Below are positions 1 to 6,687 of a DNA stretch of 9,483 bases, in pieces. Within the stretch, counting starts at the first letter, position 1, and every line of letters begins with the position of its first letter. The DNA lies in the NCBI GenBank assembly GCA_029933115.1, contig JAOZOT010000118.1, forward strand, positions 1 to 9,483. The letters are read 5' to 3'. Under the pieces are notes generated by a model, which worked only from the letters and a program-made list of their open reading frames with translations, made no database searches and was not told the origin of the DNA. Position numbers and translations under genes: made by a program. This DNA is from Anaerolineae bacterium (GTDB lineage: Bacteria; Chloroflexota; Anaerolineae; E26-bin7).

Positions 1-896
1 CGTGGATCCAGTATATCACGCAACGTATCGCCCAGCAAGTTGAAAGCCAGCACGCTGATAAAAATGGCCAGTCCGGGAAAAGTGGAGATCCACCATTGAT
101 CCAGAACGTAGCTACGCCCCTGGCTGACCATAAGACCCCAGTCGGGAGCCGGGGGCTGCGTGCCCAGGCCGATGAAGGCCAGGGAGCCCTCGGCCAGGAT
201 CACCGTGCCGAAATCAATGGTGGCCTGCACCAGAATAGGCGTCACGCAGTTGGGCAGGATGTGGCGCAGGATGATGACCCTGTCAGACACACCGATGGAG
301 CGAGCCGCTTCCACGAAGTATCGCTCACGCAGAGAAAGCGTAACCCCCCGCACCAGACGGGTGTACCACGGCCACCAGGAGATGGCAATAGCAAGCATGG
401 CGTTGGTCAAGCCAGGCCCCAGCGCAGCGACGATGGCCACCGCCAAAAGGAGAGACGGAAAAGCCAGAAAAAGGTCCGTCAAGCGCATGATGAGGTTGTC
501 CAGCCATCCCCCCACGTACCCGGCCAGAGCTCCCAGAGGCGCTCCTACCACCACGGCCAGAATCACCACGATAAGAGGCACCTGCAAGGCAATGCGGCTG
601 CCGATAATAATGCGGCTCAGGACATCCCGGCCCAACTGGTCGGCCCCCAACCAGTATTTTGCCGAAGGCGGATCGAAACGCTCCGGAACGTTTGTGCGCC
701 CCTTTCCCTGCTCTGGGTAGGGGGCAATCCAGGCCCCGAACAGGGCCAGGACCACCAGAGCGACAATGACCAGCACGCTGAAGAAAGCCAGCGGGTCTCG
801 CAGGATCACACGAACCGTGTAGCGGAGACGCCGATGAGCCAGATGTCCGGGCTGACGGTCCTGACTCCCACCGGCAACGACATCACTCACTTGCAC
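1..896 (-). CDS. dppC: DppC-type ABC transporter permease (3' end cut by window edge)
   Basis: Inner-membrane permease of a peptide/nickel/oligopeptide-class ABC importer, partner of the DppB-type permease just upstream. I translated 298 codons by hand from a GTG start, chosen because GGAGGAG (905-911) lies 8 bases before it. The family signature LGADQLGRD is at about residues 83-91, just after the periplasmic loop that follows the first membrane helix (about 37-56). The cytoplasmic EAA loop, which contacts the ATPase subunit, is at about 195-216 (VEAARSIGVSDRVIILRHIL followed by PN). Further helices lie at about 104-126, 144-172, 225-245 and 270-288. The last visible residues, DILDP, match the usual end of the family (DPR plus a few residues), so only a handful of codons are missing. 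The 56-base gap to dppB indicates co-transcription. The transported substrate cannot be told from the sequence. Confidence 0.95.
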   Translation of the reverse strand, partial: MQVSDVVAGGSQDRQPGHLAHRRLRYTVRVILRDPLAFFSVLVIVALVVLALFGAWIAPYPEQGKGRTNVPERFDPPSAKYWLGADQLGRDVLSRIIIGSRIALQVPLIVVILAVVVGAPLGALAGYVGGWLDNLIMRLTDLFLAFPSLLLAVAIVAALGPGLTNAMLAIAISWWPWYTRLVRGVTLSLRERYFVEAARSIGVSDRVIILRHILPNCVTPILVQATIDFGTVILAEGSLAFIGLGTQPPAPDWGLMVSQGRSYVLDQWWISTFPGLAIFISVLAFNLLGDTLRDILDP

Positions 897-904
897 CCGG
901 TTAA

Positions 905-911
905 CTCCTCC
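905..911 (-). promoter_or_regulatory. Ribosome binding site of the DppC-type gene
   Basis: On the minus strand GGAGGAG lies 8 bases before the GTG at 896. It decides the start: no in-frame ATG is nearby, and the next in-frame GTG (890) would have a less usual 14-base spacing. Confidence 0.75.
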
Positions 912-952
912 AACCTTGCCTCAATCTGCAATCCACTGAATCCCGACCGCCC

Positions 953-1978
953 TCAACCCAGGCTGATGCGCGGATCTATCCACGCCTGCAAGAGGTCCAC
1001 AATCAGATTGATGACGACGTACCCCACTGCGGCAAACAGGGTCACCCCCATGATAGCCGGATAATCCACTTTCAGCAACGAATGGACGGTAAAAGTCCCC
1101 AAGCCCGGCCAGTTGAAAACTAGTTCTACGAAGAAGGTGCCTGTAAGAGCGTAGGCCAGGCTGAGGCCGACGACGGTCAACGTCGGCCCTAGCGCATTCT
1201 TCAAAGCATAGACGCCGGTGACGAACAGGTCTCTCACCCCGTAGGCGCGGGCGGTACGGATATAGTCCTGGCTCAGCACCTCCAGCATAGTGGCCCGCGT
1301 CATACGGGCCACAAGCCCCGTTGGATAGGCAGCCAATGTGGCCGCAGGCAAGACGATGTGCCAGACCGCATCCTTGAAGGCCACCCAGTTACCTGTGACC
1401 AACGAATCGAACAAATACAGGCCGGTGATAGGCTCAATAGGGTGAGTAAAACGCAAAGTTGTATCCAAGCGACCGGTGATAGGGAACCATCCCAGGTGGC
1501 GATAGAAGATAATCTGGAGGAGCAGGGCCAACCAGAAGGCGGGCAAAGAGACCCCCACCAGAGACAGAACCCGTACCAACACATCGAAGGGACTGCCCTG
1601 AAGGCGAGCCGAGAGAACTCCCAGGATAACACCTACCACTGTGGCCATGGTCATGCCCACGGCGAGCAACTCCAGAGAACTGGGCAGGCGCTCGGTGATC
1701 TCTTGAACCACCGGCCGCTTGGTAGCGATAGAGGTCTGCAAGTCGCCACGCAGCGCATCCCTGAGATAGTAGAGGTACTGGATGTACAGGGGCTTGTCCA
1801 GGCCCAGCTTTATTGTTATCGCTTCTATTTGCTCTGGGCGGGCGCGAGGCCCTATGTAGAGGGCTGCCGGGTCAGATGGCACAACACGCGCCAGAGTGAA
1901 GGTGATGACAGAGAGCCCCAGCAACACCAGAGCAGACATCACCAGTCGTTTCAGGATGTAATCGAGCTTGGCCAGCAT
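953..1978 (-). CDS. dppB: DppB-type ABC transporter permease
   Basis: First permease subunit of the same importer, 341 residues from the chosen ATG, a normal length for DppB/OppB/NikB proteins. The N-terminus (LDYILKRL followed by a hydrophobic helix at about 12-32) is typical. The periplasmic segment carries VPSDPA and then LGLDKPLYIQYLYYL (58-72) and GDLQTS (78-83), all family hallmarks. The EAA loop is at about 233-264 (QDYIRTARAYGVRD core), and the protein ends with the typical DPRI near residue 335. About six membrane helices are visible. An in-frame GTG at 2020 would add 14 residues (MSFCALLNQGATVV), but these are not family-like. The ATG at 1978 has AGGGGG 11 bases upstream and starts where relatives start. 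It lies 221 bases after the binding-protein gene, with a terminator-like hairpin in between. Confidence 0.95.
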   Translation of the reverse strand: MLAKLDYILKRLVMSALVLLGLSVITFTLARVVPSDPAALYIGPRARPEQIEAITIKLGLDKPLYIQYLYYLRDALRGDLQTSIATKRPVVQEITERLPSSLELLAVGMTMATVVGVILGVLSARLQGSPFDVLVRVLSLVGVSLPAFWLALLLQIIFYRHLGWFPITGRLDTTLRFTHPIEPITGLYLFDSLVTGNWVAFKDAVWHIVLPAATLAAYPTGLVARMTRATMLEVLSQDYIRTARAYGVRDLFVTGVYALKNALGPTLTVVGLSLAYALTGTFFVELVFNWPGLGTFTVHSLLKVDYPAIMGVTLFAAVGYVVINLIVDLLQAWIDPRISLG

Positions 1979-2020
1979 AACTACAGTTGCCCCCTGATTC
2001 AGCAGAGCACAAAAGCTCAC

Positions 2021-2040
2021 AGCGGATTGCCGAATCCGCT
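2021..2040. repeat. Short palindrome, GCGGATTGC type
   Basis: A perfect 8-base inverted repeat (AGCGGATT / AATCCGCT) around a 4-base loop, in the gap between the binding-protein and DppB-type genes. Its core GCGGATTGC recurs, read on the minus strand, in the palindrome at 9260-9276. It may be a small dispersed repeat, or a second hairpin acting with the terminator-like one next to it. Confidence 0.55.
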
Positions 2041-2048
2041 GCCAAGGG

Positions 2049-2088
2049 AAAAAATTGGGTTTTGGGCGGCGAAACCGCCGCCCAAAAC
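2049..2088 (-). terminator. Terminator-like hairpin between binding-protein and permease genes
   Basis: A perfect 13-base inverted repeat (2059-2071 with 2076-2088; arm GTTTTGGGCGGCG) closes a 4-base loop. On the minus strand the arm is followed after four bases by six T residues (2054-2049), the shape of an intrinsic terminator. It lies downstream of the binding-protein gene and upstream of dppB. As no separate strong promoter for dppB is evident, it probably acts as a partial terminator or as a 3' stabilising stem that keeps binding protein in excess over permease, a common arrangement in ABC import operons. The plus-strand side is also T-rich (2090-2100). Confidence 0.75.
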
Positions 2089-2199
2089 ATTTCTTTTCTT
2101 CCCCTTATGGGATCCATGTCCCATCCGAAGCCCCATCCACATTGGCGTGCAAACCTGCCTCACCTGGGGGAAGAAGGTTGTCATACATTGTGAGTATCT

Positions 2200-3849
2200 C
2201 TACTGCGCCATGCGGATCGGGTAGAAGAAAGTGCTGAAGGGGTAATTGGCGTTGTATTCGTAACCTTCGAGGTAGGTAGGCACGGGCCGGAACACACTCG
2301 TATCGTACAGGAACAGCGCAGGGGAATCTTCCACCAGGATGTTCATGGCCTTGATGTACATCTCCTGTGCTGTCTCTGGATCCGTTGCGGTCAACTTGAG
2401 GGCCTCGTTGATCAGGTTGTCGTACTCCTCATTGCAATAGTAAGCCAGGCTGAAGAAAGGCTTCTCCTCGCATTTGAACATGCTGGAGAGGTTGTCGTAG
2501 CCATCGCTGATCGTGGGCCACCAGAGGAGCAGGAACATATCCTGAGCCTCAGTGGGGTCGCCTTTCGCCCACTCCCACTGCTGGGCCCAGAGCATAGGGC
2601 GAATCTCCACCTCTATCCCAAGGTCTGCCAGGGCATCCTTAATCACGGGCGCAAAGCGTTCCTCGTTGAGGTTCTCCGCCGCGTGCGTGAGCACCAGGCT
2701 GAAACCACCATCGGGGTATCCGGCCTGGGCCAGCAATTCTTTGGCCTTGTCGAGATCGTAAGTGTACTGGAACACCTCATCGCTGTAGGGCCAGAGGCCA
2801 TGAGGGACAGGACCGCGTGCCTGCTGCCCCAGCCCACCCGTGCCCACCTCTACAACGTCGTCGTAAGGGATAGCGTAGGCGATAGCCTGGCGCACCAGTT
2901 TGTTATCCAACGGCGGTTTCTTGGTGTTCATAAAGCCCACATAGTTAAAGAGGGTAGCGTCCTCGTACACTACAAAGTCGGGATTGGTACGAAAGTCTTC
3001 GAGGGTTTCCACCGGCAGAGACAGAGCCAGGTCCACTTCTCCACCCTCGAGCATCTGGGCCTGGACGACCTGCTCAGGGACAATGCTGATGACCACTTTG
3101 TCGAACTGGTTATCTTCCCAGCCGCCCCAATAGTCCTCGAACCGAGTGAGAACTATTTCTTCATCAGGGGTATAGCTCTCCAGCATCCAGGGGCCCGTGC
3201 CCGCTTCGTACCCGGCCTCGAACCACTCAGAGTCCTTAGCGGCAGCCGCAGGGCTCATGATCCAGGCCGCGTAGGTGGAGGCAGCAACGCGGTCCAGTGG
3301 ATAGGGTGTGGAGAGGGTGATCTTCACCGTCATCTCGTCTACCGCCTCGATGGCGTCCACCATCCACCAGATCCACGCAGCTCCGGTATCCATGTCAATG
3401 GTGCGTTGGATAGACTTGACGACTGCATCGGCGGTCAGAGACTCACCATCGTGGAACTTGACCCCGTCGCGGAGATGAAAAGTCCACGTCAGTCCATCCT
3501 CCGAGACCTCCCAGCTTTCGGCCAGGGCCGGCTTGAAGGTGCCGTCGGGGTTAATCCAGATGAGCGGCTCGTAGATGTTGGCCATATAGAGAGCCTCGGT
3601 GGAAAAAGAGGCGCTGGGGTCCCAGGTAGTCACTGAGGCCGTGGCTGCGACACGTAGAATCTTGGGCTGCGCCTCTTTGGTGGGAGGTACCTCTGTCGGC
3701 GTTGGGGGAGCGGCCGTCTCTGTAGGTGGAGCTTCCGTAGGCGGGGCCTCCGTAGGTGGAGGCGTGGGTGACGGGGTTGCCTTGGGTGCACACTGAGTCA
3801 GGGCCAGGCTGAGCAGGCCCACAAGCAGAAGAAACATCAAACGCTTCAT
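2200..3849 (-). CDS. Extracellular solute-binding lipoprotein, SBP_bac_5 (peptide/nickel) family
   Basis: Ligand receptor for the DppB/DppC-type importer, anchored outside the membrane. Its 549 residues are normal for family 5 plus an extended linker. Residues 1-19 form a lipoprotein signal (MKRLMFLLLVGLLSLALTQ) before Cys20. The residue before the cysteine is Gln rather than the usual Gly, Ala or Ser. A Pro/Thr/Glu-rich linker with PPTEA repeats spans about 25-58. The mature fold starts near 64 (ILRVAA). Family-5 features follow: YEPLIW (93-98), PALAESWEVSEDGLTWTFHL (107-126), then RDGVKFHDGESLTADAVV (127-144). Near the C-terminal third is LVRQAIAYAIPYDDVV. The SD AAGGAGGAGG lies 5 bases before the ATG. 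It is the first gene of the minus-strand operon, with a TATAAT box about 55 bases upstream of the start codon. The ligand could be a peptide, metal chelate or sugar oligomer. Confidence 0.95.
   Translation of the reverse strand: MKRLMFLLLVGLLSLALTQCAPKATPSPTPPPTEAPPTEAPPTETAAPPTPTEVPPTKEAQPKILRVAATASVTTWDPSASFSTEALYMANIYEPLIWINPDGTFKPALAESWEVSEDGLTWTFHLRDGVKFHDGESLTADAVVKSIQRTIDMDTGAAWIWWMVDAIEAVDEMTVKITLSTPYPLDRVAASTYAAWIMSPAAAAKDSEWFEAGYEAGTGPWMLESYTPDEEIVLTRFEDYWGGWEDNQFDKVVISIVPEQVVQAQMLEGGEVDLALSLPVETLEDFRTNPDFVVYEDATLFNYVGFMNTKKPPLDNKLVRQAIAYAIPYDDVVEVGTGGLGQQARGPVPHGLWPYSDEVFQYTYDLDKAKELLAQAGYPDGGFSLVLTHAAENLNEERFAPVIKDALADLGIEVEIRPMLWAQQWEWAKGDPTEAQDMFLLLWWPTISDGYDNLSSMFKCEEKPFFSLAYYCNEEYDNLINEALKLTATDPETAQEMYIKAMNILVEDSPALFLYDTSVFRPVPTYLEGYEYNANYPFSTFFYPIRMAQ
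3722..3766 (-). repeat. 15-base tandem repeat encoding the PPTEA linker
   Basis: Three adjoining 15-base units (3722-3736, 3737-3751, 3752-3766) with the plus-strand core GTAGGYGGRG encode Pro-Pro-Thr-Glu-Ala-like units in the binding-protein linker. Such in-frame units can change copy number by slippage without breaking the gene. Confidence 0.7.
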
Positions 3850-3854
3850 GGCTT

Positions 3855-3864
3855 CCTCCTCCTT
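3855..3864 (-). promoter_or_regulatory. Strong ribosome binding site of the binding-protein gene
   Basis: AAGGAGGAGG on the minus strand, 5 bases from the ATG. It is close to a full anti-SD match and much stronger than the sites before the permease genes, which fits the need for excess binding protein. Confidence 0.85.
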
Positions 3865-3904
3865 AAAATTTAGATAATATGAACCGGCACACCGACCTAT
3901 ATCT

Positions 3905-3910
3905 ATTATA
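3905..3910 (-). promoter_or_regulatory. Candidate -10 box for the ABC importer operon
   Basis: On the minus strand the sequence reads GCGGTATAATAGAT, a consensus TATAAT. It would give a leader of about 50 bases before the binding-protein ATG. No good -35 is seen at 16-18 bases; TGTCAG lies 21 bases upstream. The promoter may therefore depend on an activator. Confidence 0.5.
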
Positions 3911-3981
3911 CCGCAACTCTATAACTCGGCTCTGACACCAACTCTTACATCAAGGTCGAGTCAACAGGTTTTCACCCCTGG

Positions 3982-4010
3982 TTGCATATAACCTGAGCCT
4001 GTGTTATAAT
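3982..4010 (+). promoter_or_regulatory. Sigma70-type promoter for the Ycf46-like operon
   Basis: TTGCAT (3982-3987), a 17-base spacer, then a perfect TATAAT (4005-4010). Transcription would begin near 4017, about 43 bases before the ATG at 4060. A dyad, TATAAC (3987-3992) and GTTATA (4003-4008), overlaps the spacer and the -10 box and could be a repressor operator. Confidence 0.65.
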
Positions 4011-4059
4011 TATTGTCAAATTACCATAACGTGAGCAGGCCGCGAACAGCGAGTCGAAA

Positions 4060-5580
4060 ATGAACGCTGACAGAGACCAAGAACTGGAAGTACTGATTCG
4101 AGCTCGATATCCCATCATTTACGTCGTCTCTTGGGAAGAACGACGGGTGGAGGAGAGCCTGCGCCAGGTGGCTGCACGGCGCAAGAAGAAGCTATATGGC
4201 TGGACGGTGACCAAAGGGGTCTTTTCACTGGACAGCCTTAAACCGGTGAGCGTGGACCCCGGCGCCAAAGACCCTATCCAGGCTCTGGAGTACGTGGCCT
4301 CCTCCCGCGAGTCAGCTATTTTCGTCCTCAAGGACTTTCACCCCTTTTTGGATGAGATGCGCTCTTCTCACAACAACGTGGTGGTCGCCCGCAAGCTGCG
4401 CGATATCGCTACCGAACTGAAGGAGAGCCGCAAGACTTTGGTTATCCTCTCCCCTGTCCTGCAATTTCCCCCTGAACTGGAAAAAGACATCACCGTCCTG
4501 GACTACGCCCTGCCCACCTTGGAGGAACTGGACCAGTCCCTGGAACGGGTCATTCGCTCCGCCAGGAGTCAAGCCTCGGTGAAGCTGAAGCTGAGCGAAG
4601 AGGAGCGAGAGAGGGTCCTCAAAGCCGCACAAGGGTTGACCTGCACAGAAGCGGAGAACGTATTTGCCAAGTCCCTGGTGATGGCCGGCAAGCTGGACCT
4701 GGACATCATCGTCGCCGAGAAGAAGCAGCTCATCCGCAAGTCGCGCATTCTGGAGTACTACGAATCCACGGAGAACTTTGATTACGTGGGAGGCATGGCT
4801 GCGCTCAAGGAATGGCTGCGCAAACGGGGGTTGGCCTTCAGCGAACGGGCACGGCACTTTGGCCTGCCAGCGCCCAAGGGGTTGCTGCTACTGGGAGTGC
4901 AAGGAGCCGGTAAAAGTTTAATAGCCAAGGCCGTAGCCAGCCAATGGCAGTTGCCTCTACTCAAGCTGGACATGGGACGAGTGTTCAGTGAACTGGTGGG
5001 CTCCTCAGAGCAGAACATGCGCACCGTCCTGAGCACCGCCGAGTCGGTGGCGCCTTGCCTGCTCTGGCTGGACGAACTTGAGAAGGGCCTGGCCGGCACG
5101 GCCAGCTCTCACCGCTCCGATGCCGGCACTGCGGCCCGCGTCTTCGGCAGCCTGCTGACCTGGCTCCAGGAGAAAACAGCCCCCGTGTTTACAATCGCCA
5201 CAGCCAACGACATCAACCTCTTGCCCCCTGAAGCCCTGCGCAAGGGGCGCTTCGACGAGATTTTCTTCATTGACCTGCCAGACGCTCAGGAGCGCCAGGA
5301 GATATTTGCCATCCATTTGGCCAAGCGGGGGCGAGACCCAGAGCGTTTTGACTTGGTCACACTGTCCCAGGAGACAGAGGGCTTTAGCGGAGCCGAGATC
5401 GAACAGGTGGTCATCTCCGGCCTCTACGATGCCTTCGAGGCCGGACGGGAGTTGGAGACCCAGGACCTCCTGCGGAACATCGCGGCCACCGTGCCCCTGT
5501 CTCAGACCATGAAAGCCCAAATAACGGCCCTGCGCGATTGGGCCTGCACCCACGCCCGCCCAGCTTCGATCCGCAAATAG
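4060..5580 (+). CDS. ycf46: Ycf46-like AAA+ ATPase
   Basis: A soluble ATPase of 506 residues, the usual length of the cyanobacterial/plastid Ycf46 family. The N-terminal domain (about 1-220) has the family opening IRARYPIIYVVSWEERRVEE (13-32) and LVILSPVLQFPPELEKDITV (127-146); it looks like a degenerate nucleotide-binding fold without a P-loop. The C-terminal classic AAA module (about 236-460) has Walker A GVQGAGKS (279-286), Walker B LLWLDE (334-339), sensor 1 Asn383 in TAND, arginine-finger candidates R394 and R397 in LRKGRFDE, and a GFSGAEI helix (441-447). All catalytic residues are present, so it should hydrolyse ATP and probably forms a hexamer. Ycf46 has been linked to inorganic-carbon handling in cyanobacteria; a different role is likely here. 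It opens a plus-strand operon, 43 bases before the next gene. SD pairing before the ATG is poor, fitting a short-leader promoter transcript. Confidence 0.93.
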   Translation: MNADRDQELEVLIRARYPIIYVVSWEERRVEESLRQVAARRKKKLYGWTVTKGVFSLDSLKPVSVDPGAKDPIQALEYVASSRESAIFVLKDFHPFLDEMRSSHNNVVVARKLRDIATELKESRKTLVILSPVLQFPPELEKDITVLDYALPTLEELDQSLERVIRSARSQASVKLKLSEEERERVLKAAQGLTCTEAENVFAKSLVMAGKLDLDIIVAEKKQLIRKSRILEYYESTENFDYVGGMAALKEWLRKRGLAFSERARHFGLPAPKGLLLLGVQGAGKSLIAKAVASQWQLPLLKLDMGRVFSELVGSSEQNMRTVLSTAESVAPCLLWLDELEKGLAGTASSHRSDAGTAARVFGSLLTWLQEKTAPVFTIATANDINLLPPEALRKGRFDEIFFIDLPDAQERQEIFAIHLAKRGRDPERFDLVTLSQETEGFSGAEIEQVVISGLYDAFEAGRELETQDLLRNIAATVPLSQTMKAQITALRDWACTHARPASIRK

Positions 5581-5623
5581 CCATCACTTGAACAAAAACG
5601 CCAACGTCCAGTAGCGAGAAGAC

Positions 5624-6685
5624 ATGAGCTTTTTGTTGCGCCCTCCACTTTCACTATATCAAAATAATCGGACCGTCATCAACCGTGCCCTCTCGGCCGT
5701 CTGGCTGAGCAGCCTGGTCTGGCTCACCCTGGGAGCGTTGCCGGCCTATCCGGCCCGGTGGCGGGCAGTCATCGCCGCCGGTGTCCTGACTGTGGGCCTC
5801 TGGACAATGGAGGGAGCGTTTTACATAGCCATGCTGGCTTTGCTCTACCCCCTTTACCACATCTCTATCTATGTGATGGTCCTTTTCCTGGCTGCGGCCA
5901 TATTGCTGAGGCCAATCATCGTCACTCATTTCAGCCAGACCCTTCTGGTCATTTCGGTGCCGCTCCTGGCTCAGGTGCACCTGGAGGCTGTGCCGGCCTT
6001 GCTGGCCGGCCTCCTGTGGGGAGCGGAGGGCGGAATGTGGGTAGGAGGGCTGGCCGCCCTGTGGTTCAAGCTGCTCGGCGGGATGAGTGGGTTGGACACC
6101 GACCTGGGGGTTTTGGTCCGTTCCTCCTCCTCGTTGAGCGCCGGTGCGATCATAGACCGTTTCCACACGGCTAATTCCCTTGAGACTTTGCAGCGTTTGG
6201 TGGAACCTTTCGCGCCTTCCTCTACGGTGGCCCTATCTCACCTGCTGCAAATCCTGGCCTGGGGTATGGCGGGCTATATGGTGGGAGGGATGGTCAGGCG
6301 AGGGTGGCTGGATGAACAAGGGCTACTTGGCCGTGTGTTCTGCCTTGTGATTGGGGCAACTCTCTTCGTGGCCGGCAACCTGTGGGTTCCGGTCTGGTTG
6401 GAGTTGCAACCCGAAACGAACTTGACAGCCCCGGGGATTTGGAGTGCCGTGATGGACAGCCTGTTCGCCATATCAGTCGTGGCCCTCCTCGACGGCTGCT
6501 ACCGCCTTCTCAATCGCCCGCTACCCGCCAGACGAAGGCGCAAAGCACGCGGAATCGCACAAGGGCGGAAGACACGGAAGCGGGTGGCACCTGAGAGCCC
6601 CGAGCCTTTGCCTCTCTCTCACAAGATCCCTGAGCCGGCGCCCTCCGACCAAGACGACGACATTATCATGATCGAGCTGGATTAA
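5624..6685 (+). CDS. Polytopic membrane protein with basic/acidic cytoplasmic tail, unknown function
   Basis: I do not recognise this 353-residue protein. Hydrophobic segments suggest seven or eight membrane helices at about 22-40, 48-70, 72-95, 97-118, 122-150, 203-224, 236-258 and 272-292. The stretch GLLWGAEGGMWVGGLAALWF (129-148) is glycine- and alanine-rich like the helices of small-molecule transporters or 5TM sensor modules, but no family motif is clear. A hydrophilic loop (about 155-200) separates the two halves. After the last helix comes a strongly basic stretch (RRRRK at 303-307, then KTRKR at 316-320), a Pro/Glu segment and an acidic end, DQDDDIIMIELD (342-353). By the positive-inside rule the tail is cytoplasmic, where it could meet the ATPase encoded just upstream. 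Only 2 bases separate its stop from the next start, so the two are surely co-translated. The SD is weak (GCGAGAAG). Confidence 0.85.
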   Translation: MSFLLRPPLSLYQNNRTVINRALSAVWLSSLVWLTLGALPAYPARWRAVIAAGVLTVGLWTMEGAFYIAMLALLYPLYHISIYVMVLFLAAAILLRPIIVTHFSQTLLVISVPLLAQVHLEAVPALLAGLLWGAEGGMWVGGLAALWFKLLGGMSGLDTDLGVLVRSSSSLSAGAIIDRFHTANSLETLQRLVEPFAPSSTVALSHLLQILAWGMAGYMVGGMVRRGWLDEQGLLGRVFCLVIGATLFVAGNLWVPVWLELQPETNLTAPGIWSAVMDSLFAISVVALLDGCYRLLNRPLPARRRRKARGIAQGRKTRKRVAPESPEPLPLSHKIPEPAPSDQDDDIIMIELD

Positions 6686-6687
6686 AG

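Noticed and set aside
96..1064. A 322-codon plus-strand open frame over the permease genes
   Set aside because: It is antisense to the dppC frame, where the minus strand gives a full, family-matching protein. The plus-strand product is low-complexity and rich in Gln, His and Arg, typical of an antisense shadow in GC-rich DNA.
1872..2117. An 81-codon minus-strand frame starting in the gap before dppB, with a purine-rich stretch before its ATG
   Set aside because: Its first half is the translated hairpin and palindrome, and its second half overlaps dppB out of frame. It does not look like a real small protein.
2107..2124. Small inverted repeat ATGGGA...TCCCAT in the gap after the binding-protein gene
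   Set aside because: The stem is only six bases, with no T-run and no second copy, so chance is sufficient.
1358..2224. A 288-codon plus-strand open frame across dppB and the intergenic hairpins
   Set aside because: It is antisense to dppB and reads straight through the hairpin region. It has no recognisable domain and no SD.
2683..3636. A 317-codon plus-strand frame within the binding-protein gene
   Set aside because: It is the antisense shadow of the solute-binding protein, which has clear family motifs on the other strand.
3722..3766. Possible CRISPR-like or regulatory tandem repeat
   Set aside because: The units are directly adjacent without spacers and stay in frame within the lipoprotein linker, so it is a coding repeat.
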